Shown piece by piece: positions 7,322 through 14,799 of a stretch of DNA of 32,255 nt. The position numbers were made by a program, and so were the translations under genes. Positions within the stretch are counted from its first letter, which is position 1. Each line of letters starts with the position of its first letter. Where the stretch lies: the NCBI GenBank assembly GCA_963618015.1, contig CAVEQS010000032.1:1-32255 (forward strand), written 5' to 3'. Source of the stretch: Apopatocola sp963618015 (GTDB taxonomy: Bacteria; Bacillota; Clostridia; Oscillospirales; Oscillospiraceae). The notes under the pieces are model-generated. The model saw nothing but the letters and a program-made list of their open reading frames with translations, was not told the origin of the DNA and ran no database searches.

Positions 7322-9002
7322 GCTGGAAAACTCCCTTCTGGGAGCAAAAATCGACAGGATCAGCATGCCGGAAAAGGACGTGCTGATCCTGTCCGTACAT
7401 TCCCGCGAACAGAGAAGCCGCCGTGTGCTGCTCTCCGTTCGGCCGGGCAGCGCGCGCGTTTCGCTCACGGAGCAGACCATGGAAAACCCGCCGCAGCCGC
7501 CGATGTTCTGCATGCTGCTTCGCAAATATCTGATCGGTGCGCGGATCACCGCGCTCGAGCAGCCGCTCGGCGAGCGCCTGCTTATATTGCGGCTCGACAC
7601 CGTGGACGAATTGAATTGCCGCGGTGAGAAAACGCTCGTACTTGAGCTCATGGGCAAGGGGCTGAATCTCCTGCTGCTTGACGGCGACGGACATATTTTG
7701 GATTGCATTCGCCGTGTGGACTATGAAGACCCCAACCGCCGCGCCCTTCTGCCGGGGCTATTCTACACACTGCCCCCGCAGCAGGAGAAGCCGTCGTTTT
7801 TCAGGACGGAGAGGGGCGAGTGTGAACGCCTTCTCGCACATGCCGATCGGACGCAGCCGCCGGACAAGTGGCTTCTCGATACGTTCGGCGGCCTCTCGCC
7901 GCTTCTCTGCCGCGAGTTGGCTCTTGGCGGCTGGGAGGGACTTCCCGCTGCACTCGACGCGCTGCGCGCGCGTATCGAAACCGGAGATTTTACGCCGGTC
8001 ATGATCTCCATCGACGGCATGCCGAAGGACTATACGTTCCAACCGATATACCAATACGGCAGCCGTGCCGAACTGACGGAGTTTTCGTCGTTCAGCGAGC
8101 TTCTGGATACGTTTTACCGGAAAAAGGATCAGCAGGAAAACCTGCGCCGCCGCAGCGCTGACCTTACTCGCACAGCGAAAACGGCGCGCGACCGACTTCT
8201 GCGCAAGATCGCGGCGCGCGAGCAGGAATTGCTGGAAACGGAAAAGCGCGAGGAGTATCGCCGCCGAGGTGATCTCATCACGGCGAATATGTACCGGCTG
8301 AAGCGAGGGATGCGCACATTTGAGGCGCAGGATTACTATGAGCCGGACTGCCCGACCGTCACTGTGCCGCTGGACGAGCGCAAAACGCCGCAGCAGAACG
8401 CTGCCTACAACTATAAGCTCTATAACAAAGCGAAGACTGCAAACCGCATGCTCACGGAGCTGATCGCCGTCGCGCGCGAGGATGAGGCTTATTTGGAGAG
8501 CGTGCTCGACGAGCTCTCCCGCGCCGAGTGTGACCGCGATCTCGCCGACATTCGCCGCGAACTGGTGAACGCCGGATATATTAAGGAGAAGGCGCAGGGA
8601 AAGCGCCAGAAGCAGCCCGCGGCGCGAAAGCCGCTGCGGTTCGTATCGGACAGCGGCACGGAAATTCTCGTCGGCCGCGGCAATGTGCAAAACGACGAGC
8701 TTACGCTCCATACCGCCCGCCGCACCGACCTCTGGCTTCATGTGCAGAAGCTCCCCGGCAGCCACGTGATCGTATCGCAGGCAGAGGGCGAAGCAGACGA
8801 GGAAACGATCCGCCAGGCGGCGGCGCTCGCCGCGACGTATTCGCAGGCGAAAAACGGCGGCAAGGTTGCCGTAGACTGCACGCAGGTGCGCTTCGTGAAA
8901 AAGCCCTCCGGCGCGAAGCCGGGGCGGGTGATCTACACCGATTACCGGACGATCATCACCGCCGCGGACGAAGCGCTGGCCGAACGGCTGCGGAAAGACT
9001 GA
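7281..9002 (+). CDS. rqcH: Ribosome-quality-control protein RqcH (NFACT/FbpA family)
   Basis: RqcH binds stalled 50S-peptidyl-tRNA complexes and recruits tRNA-Ala to add C-terminal alanine tails that mark the nascent chain for degradation. The 573-residue protein has the NFACT-N domain (MPLDAILLTALRREL onward), a helical HhH/coiled-coil middle (about 255-440, very Arg/Lys/Glu-rich) and an NFACT-R domain at the C-terminus (RFVSDSGTEILVGRGN, DLWLHVQKLPGSHVIV). The ATG at 7281 has GGAGG 6 nt upstream and lies inside the end of mrnC. Older databases call this family fibronectin-binding protein. A tRNA-Ala gene and ClpXP, both parts of the known alanine-tail pathway, lie in the same window but are not co-operonic. 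Confidence 0.95.
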   Translation: MPLDAILLTALRRELENSLLGAKIDRISMPEKDVLILSVHSREQRSRRVLLSVRPGSARVSLTEQTMENPPQPPMFCMLLRKYLIGARITALEQPLGERLLILRLDTVDELNCRGEKTLVLELMGKGLNLLLLDGDGHILDCIRRVDYEDPNRRALLPGLFYTLPPQQEKPSFFRTERGECERLLAHADRTQPPDKWLLDTFGGLSPLLCRELALGGWEGLPAALDALRARIETGDFTPVMISIDGMPKDYTFQPIYQYGSRAELTEFSSFSELLDTFYRKKDQQENLRRRSADLTRTAKTARDRLLRKIAAREQELLETEKREEYRRRGDLITANMYRLKRGMRTFEAQDYYEPDCPTVTVPLDERKTPQQNAAYNYKLYNKAKTANRMLTELIAVAREDEAYLESVLDELSRAECDRDLADIRRELVNAGYIKEKAQGKRQKQPAARKPLRFVSDSGTEILVGRGNVQNDELTLHTARRTDLWLHVQKLPGSHVIVSQAEGEADEETIRQAAALAATYSQAKNGGKVAVDCTQVRFVKKPSGAKPGRVIYTDYRTIITAADEALAERLRKD

Positions 9003-9009
9003 GATACGG

Positions 9010-9036
9010 AAAACCGGCAGGGGAGACCCTGCCGGT
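9010..9036. terminator. Hairpin between convergent rqcH and HIT genes
   Basis: A perfect 10-bp stem (ACCGGCAGGG with CCCTGCCGGT, GAGA loop) lies 10 bp after the rqcH stop. A TTTT run follows it on the minus strand, so it should terminate the HIT gene. On the plus strand the U-run is missing, so rqcH termination there is less certain. Confidence 0.7.
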
Positions 9037-9065
9037 AAGTGCTTCAGGAAGCATGCTTCTAATGA

Positions 9066-9551
9066 TCATCCTTGCGCATATTCTCGAATCAGTGCTCTTA
9101 CTTTTTCCAGTTTGGCATTATCGGGTACATACGCTTTGCGAGGCTTCACAAAGTTTTTGCTTCCGCGTTTTTCGTGGGCGTAGCGAGGGATTAACTGCAT
9201 GTGATAATGGTTGTTGGGGCCGTCGCACATGGTACACAGATAGACACGTTCACACCCATAAACCTCACAAAGAATCTGCATATATTTTTTTGCAAAGCGA
9301 ACGATCTTCTCGTTGATACGATCGGGTGCTTCACTCATGTCGTGGTAGTGCCGTATTGTTGAAATACACATATGTCCATCGGCTCTTGGATTACCAACAA
9401 AGAAGCATTCTATATCCTCGTCCTCGTACAGCATCTTATCCGAGTTGTCGCCGTAAATGGCACCGCCGTTCTCCCGGTTGAAGCAGGTGGGGCAGATGCC
9501 TAGATCAATCAGCTCGGCAGGTGAGAGCTTCAATAGTTCCTCCTTTTCCAT
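9066..9551 (-). CDS. HIT-domain protein (GalT/Ap4A-phosphorylase-like HxHxQ type)
   Basis: HIT proteins are nucleotide hydrolases or transferases that use a histidine nucleophile. In this 161-residue protein the active-site motif is NNHYHMQLIPRY, i.e. His-x-His-x-Gln, which is the transferase/phosphorylase (GalT-like) variant and not the HxHxH hydrolase form. An N-terminal CPTC pair with later Cys and His residues may bind zinc. The substrate is unknown. The ATG at 9551 begins MEKEELLKLSPAEL. A TTG at 9557 has a better-spaced GGAGG. An ATG at 9572 lacks one, and an ATG at 9599 overlaps the -10 box and so cannot be the start. Confidence 0.85.
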   Translation of the reverse strand: MEKEELLKLSPAELIDLGICPTCFNRENGGAIYGDNSDKMLYEDEDIECFFVGNPRADGHMCISTIRHYHDMSEAPDRINEKIVRFAKKYMQILCEVYGCERVYLCTMCDGPNNHYHMQLIPRYAHEKRGSKNFVKPRKAYVPDNAKLEKVRALIREYAQG

Positions 9552-9597
9552 AATCAAAAGACTTGCCTCCATTCGTGTTAATGTTGTTTGAGAACGC

Positions 9598-9627
9598 ATT
9601 ATAGCACATCAATCTTAGGAGTTTAAA
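9598..9627 (-). promoter_or_regulatory. Promoter of the HIT gene
   Basis: On the minus strand a perfect TATAAT (9598-9603) is preceded at 18 bp by TTTAAA (9622-9627). The predicted transcription start near 9591 gives a leader of roughly 30-40 nt to the likely start codon. Confidence 0.5.
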
Positions 9628-9679
9628 GTATCCCGTATCAAAATTTATTTTTTGAAGTCGTTCTGCTCCAATGCGAACA

Positions 9680-9709
9680 AACGACATCCAGCCGAAGCTG
9701 AATGCCGTT
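9680..9709 (-). terminator. UUCG-capped hairpin after the SLH-like gene
   Basis: On the minus strand a 13-bp stem (9697-9709 with 9680-9692, two G-U pairs) is closed by a TTCG tetraloop, a very stable RNA fold. It lies about 20 nt after the stop of the SLH-like gene. Only a weak, interrupted T stretch follows. Confidence 0.6.
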
Positions 9710-9730
9710 GTTCGAGCATTTCCGGTTTTG

Positions 9731-10621
9731 TCATTCGCGCTTATCCAGGAGATCAAGAGCCTTTAAGAATAGCTCTGCCGCCTGACTGCGGGTGAGAGAC
9801 GATTCCGCGTCCATCCCGATCGGCAGAAGGCCGCACGCGACAAGCTCCTGTATGGCGCGTGCCTCGGCGCTCTCCGCCGCATTTGCGGACGTGAGCGGCG
9901 TAATGCGCAGTGCCTTGGAGAGCGTCCGCGCCGCCGCGCCGAGCGTCACCGGTGCGTCCGCGTCAAAGGTTTCCTCACCAAACGTCGGCACGGGACAGCC
10001 CTCGGACACGGCAGCATCTACATACTGCTGCACCCATGCGGGGGCGGCGGTGGCGCTGCTTTCCGCGGAGACCGCTGCTTCTGCCGGCTCAATGCCCGCG
10101 GTCTCCATGCAGAGCGTCAGGAACTCGCCGCAGGTGACGGTTTCATCCGGCTCAAAGAGATACTGTCCGCAGACGCACCGGCCGGTGAACAGCCCCTTTT
10201 CCGCGAGAACGCACGCGGCGTACTCGCAGGAGAGCCCGGCCGTATCGGCGTATCCGGCGCCTTTCCCGGCTTTGCGGATCGTGATAACAACGGTGGCTTC
10301 CTGTGATGTGTTGCCGTTCGGGTCGGTAGCGCAGTAGCCAAAATAGTCGCGGCCGCGTTTGCCATCGGCGGGCGTATAGACAAACGTCCCGTTGTCTCCG
10401 AGCGTCAGAGACCCTTTTCTCGGTTCGGTTGTAATGCGAAAATGCACCTCTTCGCCCTCCGGGTCAAATGCCTTGAGCCGTCCGCCGACGGATATGCCGC
10501 GGTAGGTCGTCAGCTCCAGATTCTCCGCGATAGGAGCGCCGTCTGCTGCCGCCGCGTTGAGCGAGCCGCTGAGCAGCAGTACACAAAGTGGAAAAAGCAG
10601 AAAATAACGTATTTTTTTCAT
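9731..10621 (-). CDS. Secreted protein with Ig/cadherin-like domain and SLH-like C-terminus
   Basis: The 296-residue product begins with a signal peptide (MKKIRYFLLFPLCVLLLSGS, then AAAADG as likely cleavage region). Residues about 27-118 form a beta-rich Ig/cadherin-like domain (KAFDPEGEEVHFRITTEPRK, FVYTPADGKRGRDYFGY, ATDPNGN). From about 125 to the end come diverged SLH-type repeats; the last contains LTRSQAAELFLKALDLL, and an earlier one contains VTCGEFLTLCMETAG. SLH domains normally bind pyruvylated wall polymers, so a wall-anchored or exported scaffold is likely. The specific role is unknown. GGAGGG lies about 7 nt before the ATG at 10621. It is transcribed alone, divergent from rplS. 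Confidence 0.75.
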   Translation of the reverse strand: MKKIRYFLLFPLCVLLLSGSLNAAAADGAPIAENLELTTYRGISVGGRLKAFDPEGEEVHFRITTEPRKGSLTLGDNGTFVYTPADGKRGRDYFGYCATDPNGNTSQEATVVITIRKAGKGAGYADTAGLSCEYAACVLAEKGLFTGRCVCGQYLFEPDETVTCGEFLTLCMETAGIEPAEAAVSAESSATAAPAWVQQYVDAAVSEGCPVPTFGEETFDADAPVTLGAAARTLSKALRITPLTSANAAESAEARAIQELVACGLLPIGMDAESSLTRSQAAELFLKALDLLDKRE

Positions 10622-10711
10622 CGTATTCCCTCCGGTAAAGAAGTCATTTCCTATTCTGCCGGATTTCGGGAGAAATATGTAAAGGGCGTCGGAAAATCTG
10701 CGAAAAAGTTC

Positions 10712-10740
10712 TTGCAAAACCGGACAGGATATGGTAATCT
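10712..10740 (+). promoter_or_regulatory. Promoter of rplS
   Basis: TTGCAA (10712-10717) and TAATCT (10735-10740) are spaced by 17 bp. The same TTGCAA -35 hexamer is used at the tig promoter. Confidence 0.5.
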
Positions 10741-10746
10741 CTTATG

Positions 10747-10833
10747 GCGCGTGCCTTGAGCACGGCATATCAAGGCGGTCCGCTGCCGCATTGCTTACGC
10801 GGTAAGAACGTCTCATGTAAAGGAAGGATCATC
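10747..10833 (+). promoter_or_regulatory. Structured 5' leader of rplS
   Basis: The leader holds a 5-bp hairpin CGTGC-CTTGA-GCACG and a second stem TGCCGC/GCGGTA before the AAGGAAGG ribosome-binding site. L19 leaders are known regulatory RNAs in Firmicutes, so autoregulation by L19 is possible. I cannot match this sequence to that family with confidence. Confidence 0.3.
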
Positions 10834-11178
10834 ATGGATCTCATCAAAACTCTCACCGCGAACTACATGAAGCCGGAGCTTCCGCAGATGAACGTCGGCG
10901 ATACCGTGCGTGTCACCCTGCGCGTCAAGGAAGGCTCCCGCGAGCGCACCCAGGTGTTCGAAGGCACCATCATTGCCAGAAAGCATGGCGGCATCAATGA
11001 AACCATCACCGTCCGCCGCATTTCCTACGGCGTCGGCTGCGAGAAGGTTTTCCCCGTGCATTCTCCCAGTATCGTCTCCGTGGAGACCATCCGGCGCGGC
11101 AAAGTCCGTCGGGCGAAGCTGTACTACCTGCGCGACCGCGTGGGCAAGGCTGCGAAGGTCAAGGGTCTCGTCAACTGA
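10834..11178 (+). CDS. rplS: 50S ribosomal protein L19
   Basis: L19 sits at the 30S-50S interface of the large subunit and forms intersubunit bridges. The 114-residue protein has the family signatures: MNVGDTVRVTLRVKEGSRERTQVFEGTIIAR, the TVRRISYGVGCEKVFP motif and the basic tail RRGKVRRAKLYYLRDRVGKAAKVK. The ATG at 10834 has AAGGAAGG 6 nt upstream. It has its own promoter and terminator, and precedes lepB-rbgA-rnhB as in other Firmicutes. Confidence 0.98.
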   Translation: MDLIKTLTANYMKPELPQMNVGDTVRVTLRVKEGSRERTQVFEGTIIARKHGGINETITVRRISYGVGCEKVFPVHSPSIVSVETIRRGKVRRAKLYYLRDRVGKAAKVKGLVN

Positions 11179-11197
11179 AACCCGACCGCATAGAAAA

Positions 11198-11223
11198 AGG
11201 ACGCCTCACCGAGGCGTCCTTTT
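11198..11223 (+). terminator. Rho-independent terminator of rplS
   Basis: A perfect 10-bp stem AGGACGCCTC / GAGGCGTCCT with a 3-nt loop is followed by TTT. It lies 20 nt after the rplS stop. Confidence 0.85.
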
Positions 11224-11254
11224 CTGTTATAAGCAATGAGTCGCTTTTTCCCTA

Positions 11255-11283
11255 TTGCTGACAGTTGCAGAATGTAGTATAAT
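11255..11283 (+). promoter_or_regulatory. Promoter of the lepB operon
   Basis: TTGCTG (11255-11260) is followed after 17 bp by a perfect TATAAT (11278-11283). It lies about 30 bp upstream of the lepB start, after the rplS terminator. Confidence 0.65.
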
Positions 11284-11315
11284 ACCTATAATTACAATAC
11301 CGGAAGTGTGCCTTT

Positions 11316-11912
11316 ATGAATGAAACCTGGCCTGAGATCAAAAAGAGAAAACTGAAAGAACGCCGCGGCGAGACGTTTGACTGGATCCAGTCGCTCGTGG
11401 TGGCGCTGTTTGCGTGCGTTCTCATTTTCACGTTTCTTGTCCGCGTGATCGGCGTTGTCGGCACCTCCATGCTCAATACGCTGCACCCCGGCGACCGTAT
11501 CCTCGTGTCCAATCTTTTCTATACCCCGAAGCGCGGCGATATTATCGTGCTGCGTAAGGAGAGCTTTAACAGCGAGCCGCTTGTCAAGCGAGTGATCGCC
11601 ACCGAGGGCGAAACGGTTACGATCGACTTTGAAGGCGGTATCGTGTACGTGGACGGCGTGGCGCTCGACGAGCCGTACACACTCGAACCGACGCACCGCC
11701 GCATCGATTTCGGCGATTCCGTCACCGTGCCGGAGGGCTGTCTCTTCGTTATGGGCGACAACCGCAACGGCTCGACCGACAGCCGCGACGACCGTATCGG
11801 CTGTGTGGATGAGAGGTTGGTCATCGGGCGGGCGTTCTTCCTGCTCGTCCCGGGCGGTGATCCCCAGCACGGCGAGAGCCGTGACTGGAGCCGCATAGGA
11901 GTGATCAACTGA
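11316..11912 (+). CDS. lepB: Signal peptidase I
   Basis: Signal peptidase I removes signal peptides from exported proteins on the outer face of the membrane. The 198-residue protein has one N-terminal membrane segment (about 25-48), the catalytic serine in GTSM (S51), the general-base lysine in VKRVIA (K91) and the GDNRNGSTDSRD signature of box E. This is the short, single-spanning Gram-positive (SipS-like) form. The ribosome-binding site is weak (GGAAG). The stop overlaps the rbgA start by one base (TGATG). Confidence 0.95.
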   Translation: MNETWPEIKKRKLKERRGETFDWIQSLVVALFACVLIFTFLVRVIGVVGTSMLNTLHPGDRILVSNLFYTPKRGDIIVLRKESFNSEPLVKRVIATEGETVTIDFEGGIVYVDGVALDEPYTLEPTHRRIDFGDSVTVPEGCLFVMGDNRNGSTDSRDDRIGCVDERLVIGRAFFLLVPGGDPQHGESRDWSRIGVIN

Positions 11913-12766
11913 TGGCCAACGAAACGATCAACTGGTATCCCGGTCATATGAAAAAGGCGACCCGCATGATGGAGGACAGTCTCCGTCTTGTGGACGCTGT
12001 GGTGGAGCTGCGCGATGCGCGCATCCCCAATTCCAGCCGCAACCCCGATGTAGAACGCATCGTCGGCAGCAAGCCGCGGCTGATCGTACTAAACCGCGCT
12101 GATCAGGCGGACGCCGCCGCGACAGCGCTCTGGAAAAAGGCGCTGACCGGCGAGGGTGCGCTCGCGCTGGAAATGGACTGCAAAAGCGGCCGCGGTGTGA
12201 ACGCCTTTCCTGCGGCCGCACGCTCTCTGCTGAAAGAGAAGATTGAACGGGCCGAGGCAAAGGGGCAGGTGGGCAAGGCGCTCCGGTTTATGGTTCTCGG
12301 CGTGCCGAATGTGGGCAAGTCAAGCTTCATTAACCGCCTTGCCGGACGCAAGGCCGCCGAAACGAGCGACCGGCCCGGCGTCACGCGCGGCAAGCAGTGG
12401 ATCACGCTCAACGGTGGTATCCTTCTTTTGGATACGCCGGGCATCCTCTGGCCGAAGTTTGAGTCGCCCGAGGTCGGATATTCGCTTGCCTGGACGGGAG
12501 CGATCAACGACAACATTCTCGATGTGGAGCTCGTTGCCTGCCGTCTTCTCGAACGGCTGCGTGAGCTTTATCCCGGTGCGATCGAAGCGCGCTATAAATT
12601 TACGCCCGATCCAGAAGCGCCCGGCTACGAGCTGCTCGAAGCTGCGGCGAGAAAGCGCGGCTTTCTCATCTCCGGCGGCGAAGTCAATACCGAGCGCATG
12701 GCGCACGTTCTGCTCGATGAATTCCGCGAGGGCAAGCTCGGGCGCATGACGCTGGAAAGGCCGTGA
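11912..12766 (+). CDS. rbgA: Ribosome biogenesis GTPase RbgA (YlqF)
   Basis: RbgA is a circularly permuted GTPase needed for late 50S assembly. The permuted motif order is visible in the 284-residue protein: G4 NRAD (61-64) comes before G1 GVPNVGKS (130-137), the G2 threonine near 158 and G3 DTPG (174-177). The N-terminus INWYPGHMKKA is diagnostic of the family, and the C-terminal helical domain binds rRNA. It is translationally coupled to lepB and followed by rnhB, the same order as in Bacillus (ylqF-rnhB). Confidence 0.97.
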   Translation: MANETINWYPGHMKKATRMMEDSLRLVDAVVELRDARIPNSSRNPDVERIVGSKPRLIVLNRADQADAAATALWKKALTGEGALALEMDCKSGRGVNAFPAAARSLLKEKIERAEAKGQVGKALRFMVLGVPNVGKSSFINRLAGRKAAETSDRPGVTRGKQWITLNGGILLLDTPGILWPKFESPEVGYSLAWTGAINDNILDVELVACRLLERLRELYPGAIEARYKFTPDPEAPGYELLEAAARKRGFLISGGEVNTERMAHVLLDEFREGKLGRMTLERP

Positions 12767-12768
12767 CG

Positions 12769-13377
12769 ATGGAGCATCCCAAAATGGATATGTACGAGTA
12801 CGAGCGATTTCTCGCGGGGGAAAAAACGCCGTTTTGCGGCGTGGACGAGGCCGGACGCGGCCCGTTGGCCGGGCCGGTGTGCGCCGCGGCGGTCATTCTG
12901 CCGGAGGGACTCGTGATCCCCGGGTTGAACGACTCGAAAAAGCTCACGGCGAAAAAACGCGACGCGCTCTATGACATTATCTGCGAGAGCGCCGTGGCGT
13001 TTGGCATCGCGTTTGCCACAGTTGACGAAATCGAAGCGCTGAATATCAAGGGCGCAACATATCTTGCCATGAACCGCGCCATCGCGGATATGGAGCCTGT
13101 GCCTGCGCTCGCGCTTGTGGACGGAAACGACAAAAATGAGCTCGATATTCCGGCGATCAAGGTTGTGAAGGGGGATAGCCTCTGCGCTTCCATTGCGGCG
13201 GCGTCGGTGCTCGCCAAGGTCACGCGTGACCGGTATATGGACGACATGGACGCGCTGTATCCGCAATACGGCTTTGCCAGGCACAAGGGCTACGGCACGG
13301 CAGCGCACTATGCGGCGCTTCGCGAATACGGCCCCTCGCCGATCCACCGCCCGACGTATCTGAGGAAGATGCATTGA
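12769..13377 (+). CDS. rnhB: Ribonuclease HII
   Basis: RNase HII cleaves RNA in RNA-DNA hybrids and single ribonucleotides misincorporated in DNA. The 202-residue protein carries GVDEAGRGPLAGPV with the catalytic Asp-Glu pair (D26, E27), the LVDGN segment with the third acid, and KVTRDRYM with the fourth. The ATG at 12769 is chosen because GGAAAGG lies 9 nt upstream; a GTG at 12763 would overlap the rbgA stop and is too close to that site. Its 3' end overlaps the yraN start. Confidence 0.96.
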   Translation: MEHPKMDMYEYERFLAGEKTPFCGVDEAGRGPLAGPVCAAAVILPEGLVIPGLNDSKKLTAKKRDALYDIICESAVAFGIAFATVDEIEALNIKGATYLAMNRAIADMEPVPALALVDGNDKNELDIPAIKVVKGDSLCASIAAASVLAKVTRDRYMDDMDALYPQYGFARHKGYGTAAHYAALREYGPSPIHRPTYLRKMH

Positions 13378-13745
13378 GCGGCACGATGCTCCTTGGCCGC
13401 TACGGTGAGGCACTCGCAGCGGAATATCTCCGGGAAAAGGGCTGCCGCATCCTAGCTATGAATTACCGCACCCGGCTCGGCGAGCTGGATGTGATCGCCG
13501 CTGACCGGCGATACGTGATTTTTGCGGAGGTGAAGCTGCGAAAAAACGCTGCGTTCGCCGAGGCGCGAGAGTTCGTGACTTACGCGAAGCGCCAGAAACT
13601 GGCTGCCGCCGCGGCAGAGTGGCTGCAAAAGAACCCGCAGAAGCTGCAGCCGCGGTTTGATGTGATCGAAGTTTACGCCCCGGACGGGGTGGACACTAAG
13701 AACCCAGACATCCGCCATTGGGAGAGCGCTTTCACGCTCGACTAA
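13374..13745 (+). CDS. yraN: YraN/UPF0102 family endonuclease-like protein
   Basis: This 123-residue protein belongs to UPF0102, a restriction-endonuclease-fold family that usually follows rnhB. Visible motifs are GRYGEALAAEYLREKG, then NYRTRLGELDVIA and FAEVKLR, which supply the E-x(n)-D...ExK-type active site. The cellular role is not established. The start is taken as TTG at 13374, overlapping the rnhB stop and 7 nt after GAGGAAG. An ATG at 13386 is the alternative but is badly spaced from that site. Confidence 0.9.
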   Translation: MSGTMLLGRYGEALAAEYLREKGCRILAMNYRTRLGELDVIAADRRYVIFAEVKLRKNAAFAEAREFVTYAKRQKLAAAAAEWLQKNPQKLQPRFDVIEVYAPDGVDTKNPDIRHWESAFTLD

Positions 13746-13751
13746 ATATGT

Positions 13752-13769
13752 ACGGGGCAAGAGCCCCGT
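13752..13769. terminator. Hairpin between convergent yraN and DUF1540 genes
   Basis: A perfect 7-bp stem ACGGGGC/GCCCCGT with an AAGA loop lies in the 28-bp gap between two convergent genes. Neither side has a proper T-run, so its strength as a terminator is doubtful. Confidence 0.4.
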
Positions 13770-13773
13770 GCGG

Positions 13774-13938
13774 TCAGCAATTGCAGCGGTTTTCAAACGT
13801 GGCGCAGAACGTCTCCGCCTTGCGCTGGGCATCCTCGTTGGAAACGTTGATGTGGGAAGCGGTGCACTGGTCCGCCGCGGTGTGATACTTGCAGTCCTTA
13901 ACGCAGCAGTCGATCTTGCAGTTCGTTTTTTCGTTCAT
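13774..13938 (-). CDS. DUF1540 small cysteine-rich protein
   Basis: The 54-residue frame begins MNEKTNCKIDCCVKDCKYH and ends FCATFENRCNC. It contains eight cysteines in the spacing typical of DUF1540, a short Clostridia/Bacilli family that probably binds a metal; its function is unknown. GGGAGG lies 8 nt upstream of the ATG at 13938, which supports a real gene despite the small size. It is divergent from the metallophosphoesterase gene and convergent with yraN, so it is a single-gene unit. Confidence 0.88.
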   Translation of the reverse strand: MNEKTNCKIDCCVKDCKYHTAADQCTASHINVSNEDAQRKAETFCATFENRCNC

Positions 13939-14015
13939 GTTTTTATCCTCCCTTGTTGGATTACAGGGAGTAGTTTCTGCGCAAATTCCCGCTTTATTCG
14001 GAGAAGGGAGGGAAT

Positions 14016-14705
14016 ATGTCCCTTTTTGCCATTGGAGATCTGCATCTCGCCATCGGCGAGCCGGAGAAAACCATGGAAGCCTTCGGCGGCCGCTGGATCG
14101 GCTACGAGGATAAGATCCGCCGCGGCTTTGAGCTTCTGCATGAGGACGACATCTGCGTCATCTGCGGTGATTTCTGCTGGGCGATGAGTCTTGCCGAGGC
14201 GCTGCCGGACTTTCAGTTTTTAAACAGTCTGCCCGGAAAAAAGCTGATGGTCAAGGGCAATCACGATTACTGGTGGACGACCGCGGCAAAAATGAACGCT
14301 TTTTTTGCACAAAACGGTTTGGACACCATCTCTTTGCTGCATAATAACTCTGCCGAATGGGAAAATCTGGCGCTGTGCGGCACGCGCGGCTGGTTCAAGG
14401 ACGAGGAGACCGGCACGGAGCATGACGCTAAAGTTCTCCGGCGTGAGGTCGGACGGCTTGAAACGTCGCTCAAGTGCGCCGGTGACCGGGAGAAGCTCGT
14501 TTTTCTCCATTATCCGCCGCTGTATCTCCATTATACCTGCCCGGAGATACTGCGTGTGCTCTCCGAATACGGCGTACACGAGTGCTGCTACGGTCATATC
14601 CACGGCTACGGCTGCCGCAGCGCATTCATCGGCGAGAGCGAGGGCGTGCATTACCGCCTGGTTTCCGCAGATTTTCTTGATTTTGTTCCGTTTAAGCTTA
14701 GATAA
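14016..14705 (+). CDS. Calcineurin-like metallophosphoesterase
   Basis: The 229-residue protein has the dinuclear-metal phosphoesterase motifs in order: FAIGDLHL (DxH), CGDFCW (GDxxW), KGNHDYWW (GNHD), FLHYPP and YGHIHG (GHxH). This subgroup of small bacterial phosphohydrolases has no assigned substrate; nucleotide or phosphodiester hydrolysis is the general expectation. There is no signal peptide, so it is cytosolic. GGGAGGG lies about 5 nt upstream of the ATG at 14016. It precedes tig, which has its own promoter. Confidence 0.93.
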   Translation: MSLFAIGDLHLAIGEPEKTMEAFGGRWIGYEDKIRRGFELLHEDDICVICGDFCWAMSLAEALPDFQFLNSLPGKKLMVKGNHDYWWTTAAKMNAFFAQNGLDTISLLHNNSAEWENLALCGTRGWFKDEETGTEHDAKVLRREVGRLETSLKCAGDREKLVFLHYPPLYLHYTCPEILRVLSEYGVHECCYGHIHGYGCRSAFIGESEGVHYRLVSADFLDFVPFKLR

Positions 14706-14709
14706 TCCG

Positions 14710-14738
14710 TTGCAATTTGCATTTTGATTTGCTATAAT
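14710..14738 (+). promoter_or_regulatory. Promoter of tig
   Basis: TTGCAA (14710-14715) and a perfect TATAAT (14733-14738) are spaced by 17 bp. They lie about 60 bp upstream of the tig start. No other clear promoter was found before clpP, so this promoter may feed clpP-clpX as well. Confidence 0.75.
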
Positions 14739-14799
14739 GTATCGGCTTGAAATTTGCATATTCAGTCCCGGCTGAAATATAGAGAGGAGTAACCCCCAC

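Noticed and set aside
9505..9756. An 83-codon minus-strand frame between the SLH-like gene and the HIT gene
   Set aside because: It overlaps a terminator hairpin, the HIT promoter and the HIT gene start, and has no family resemblance.
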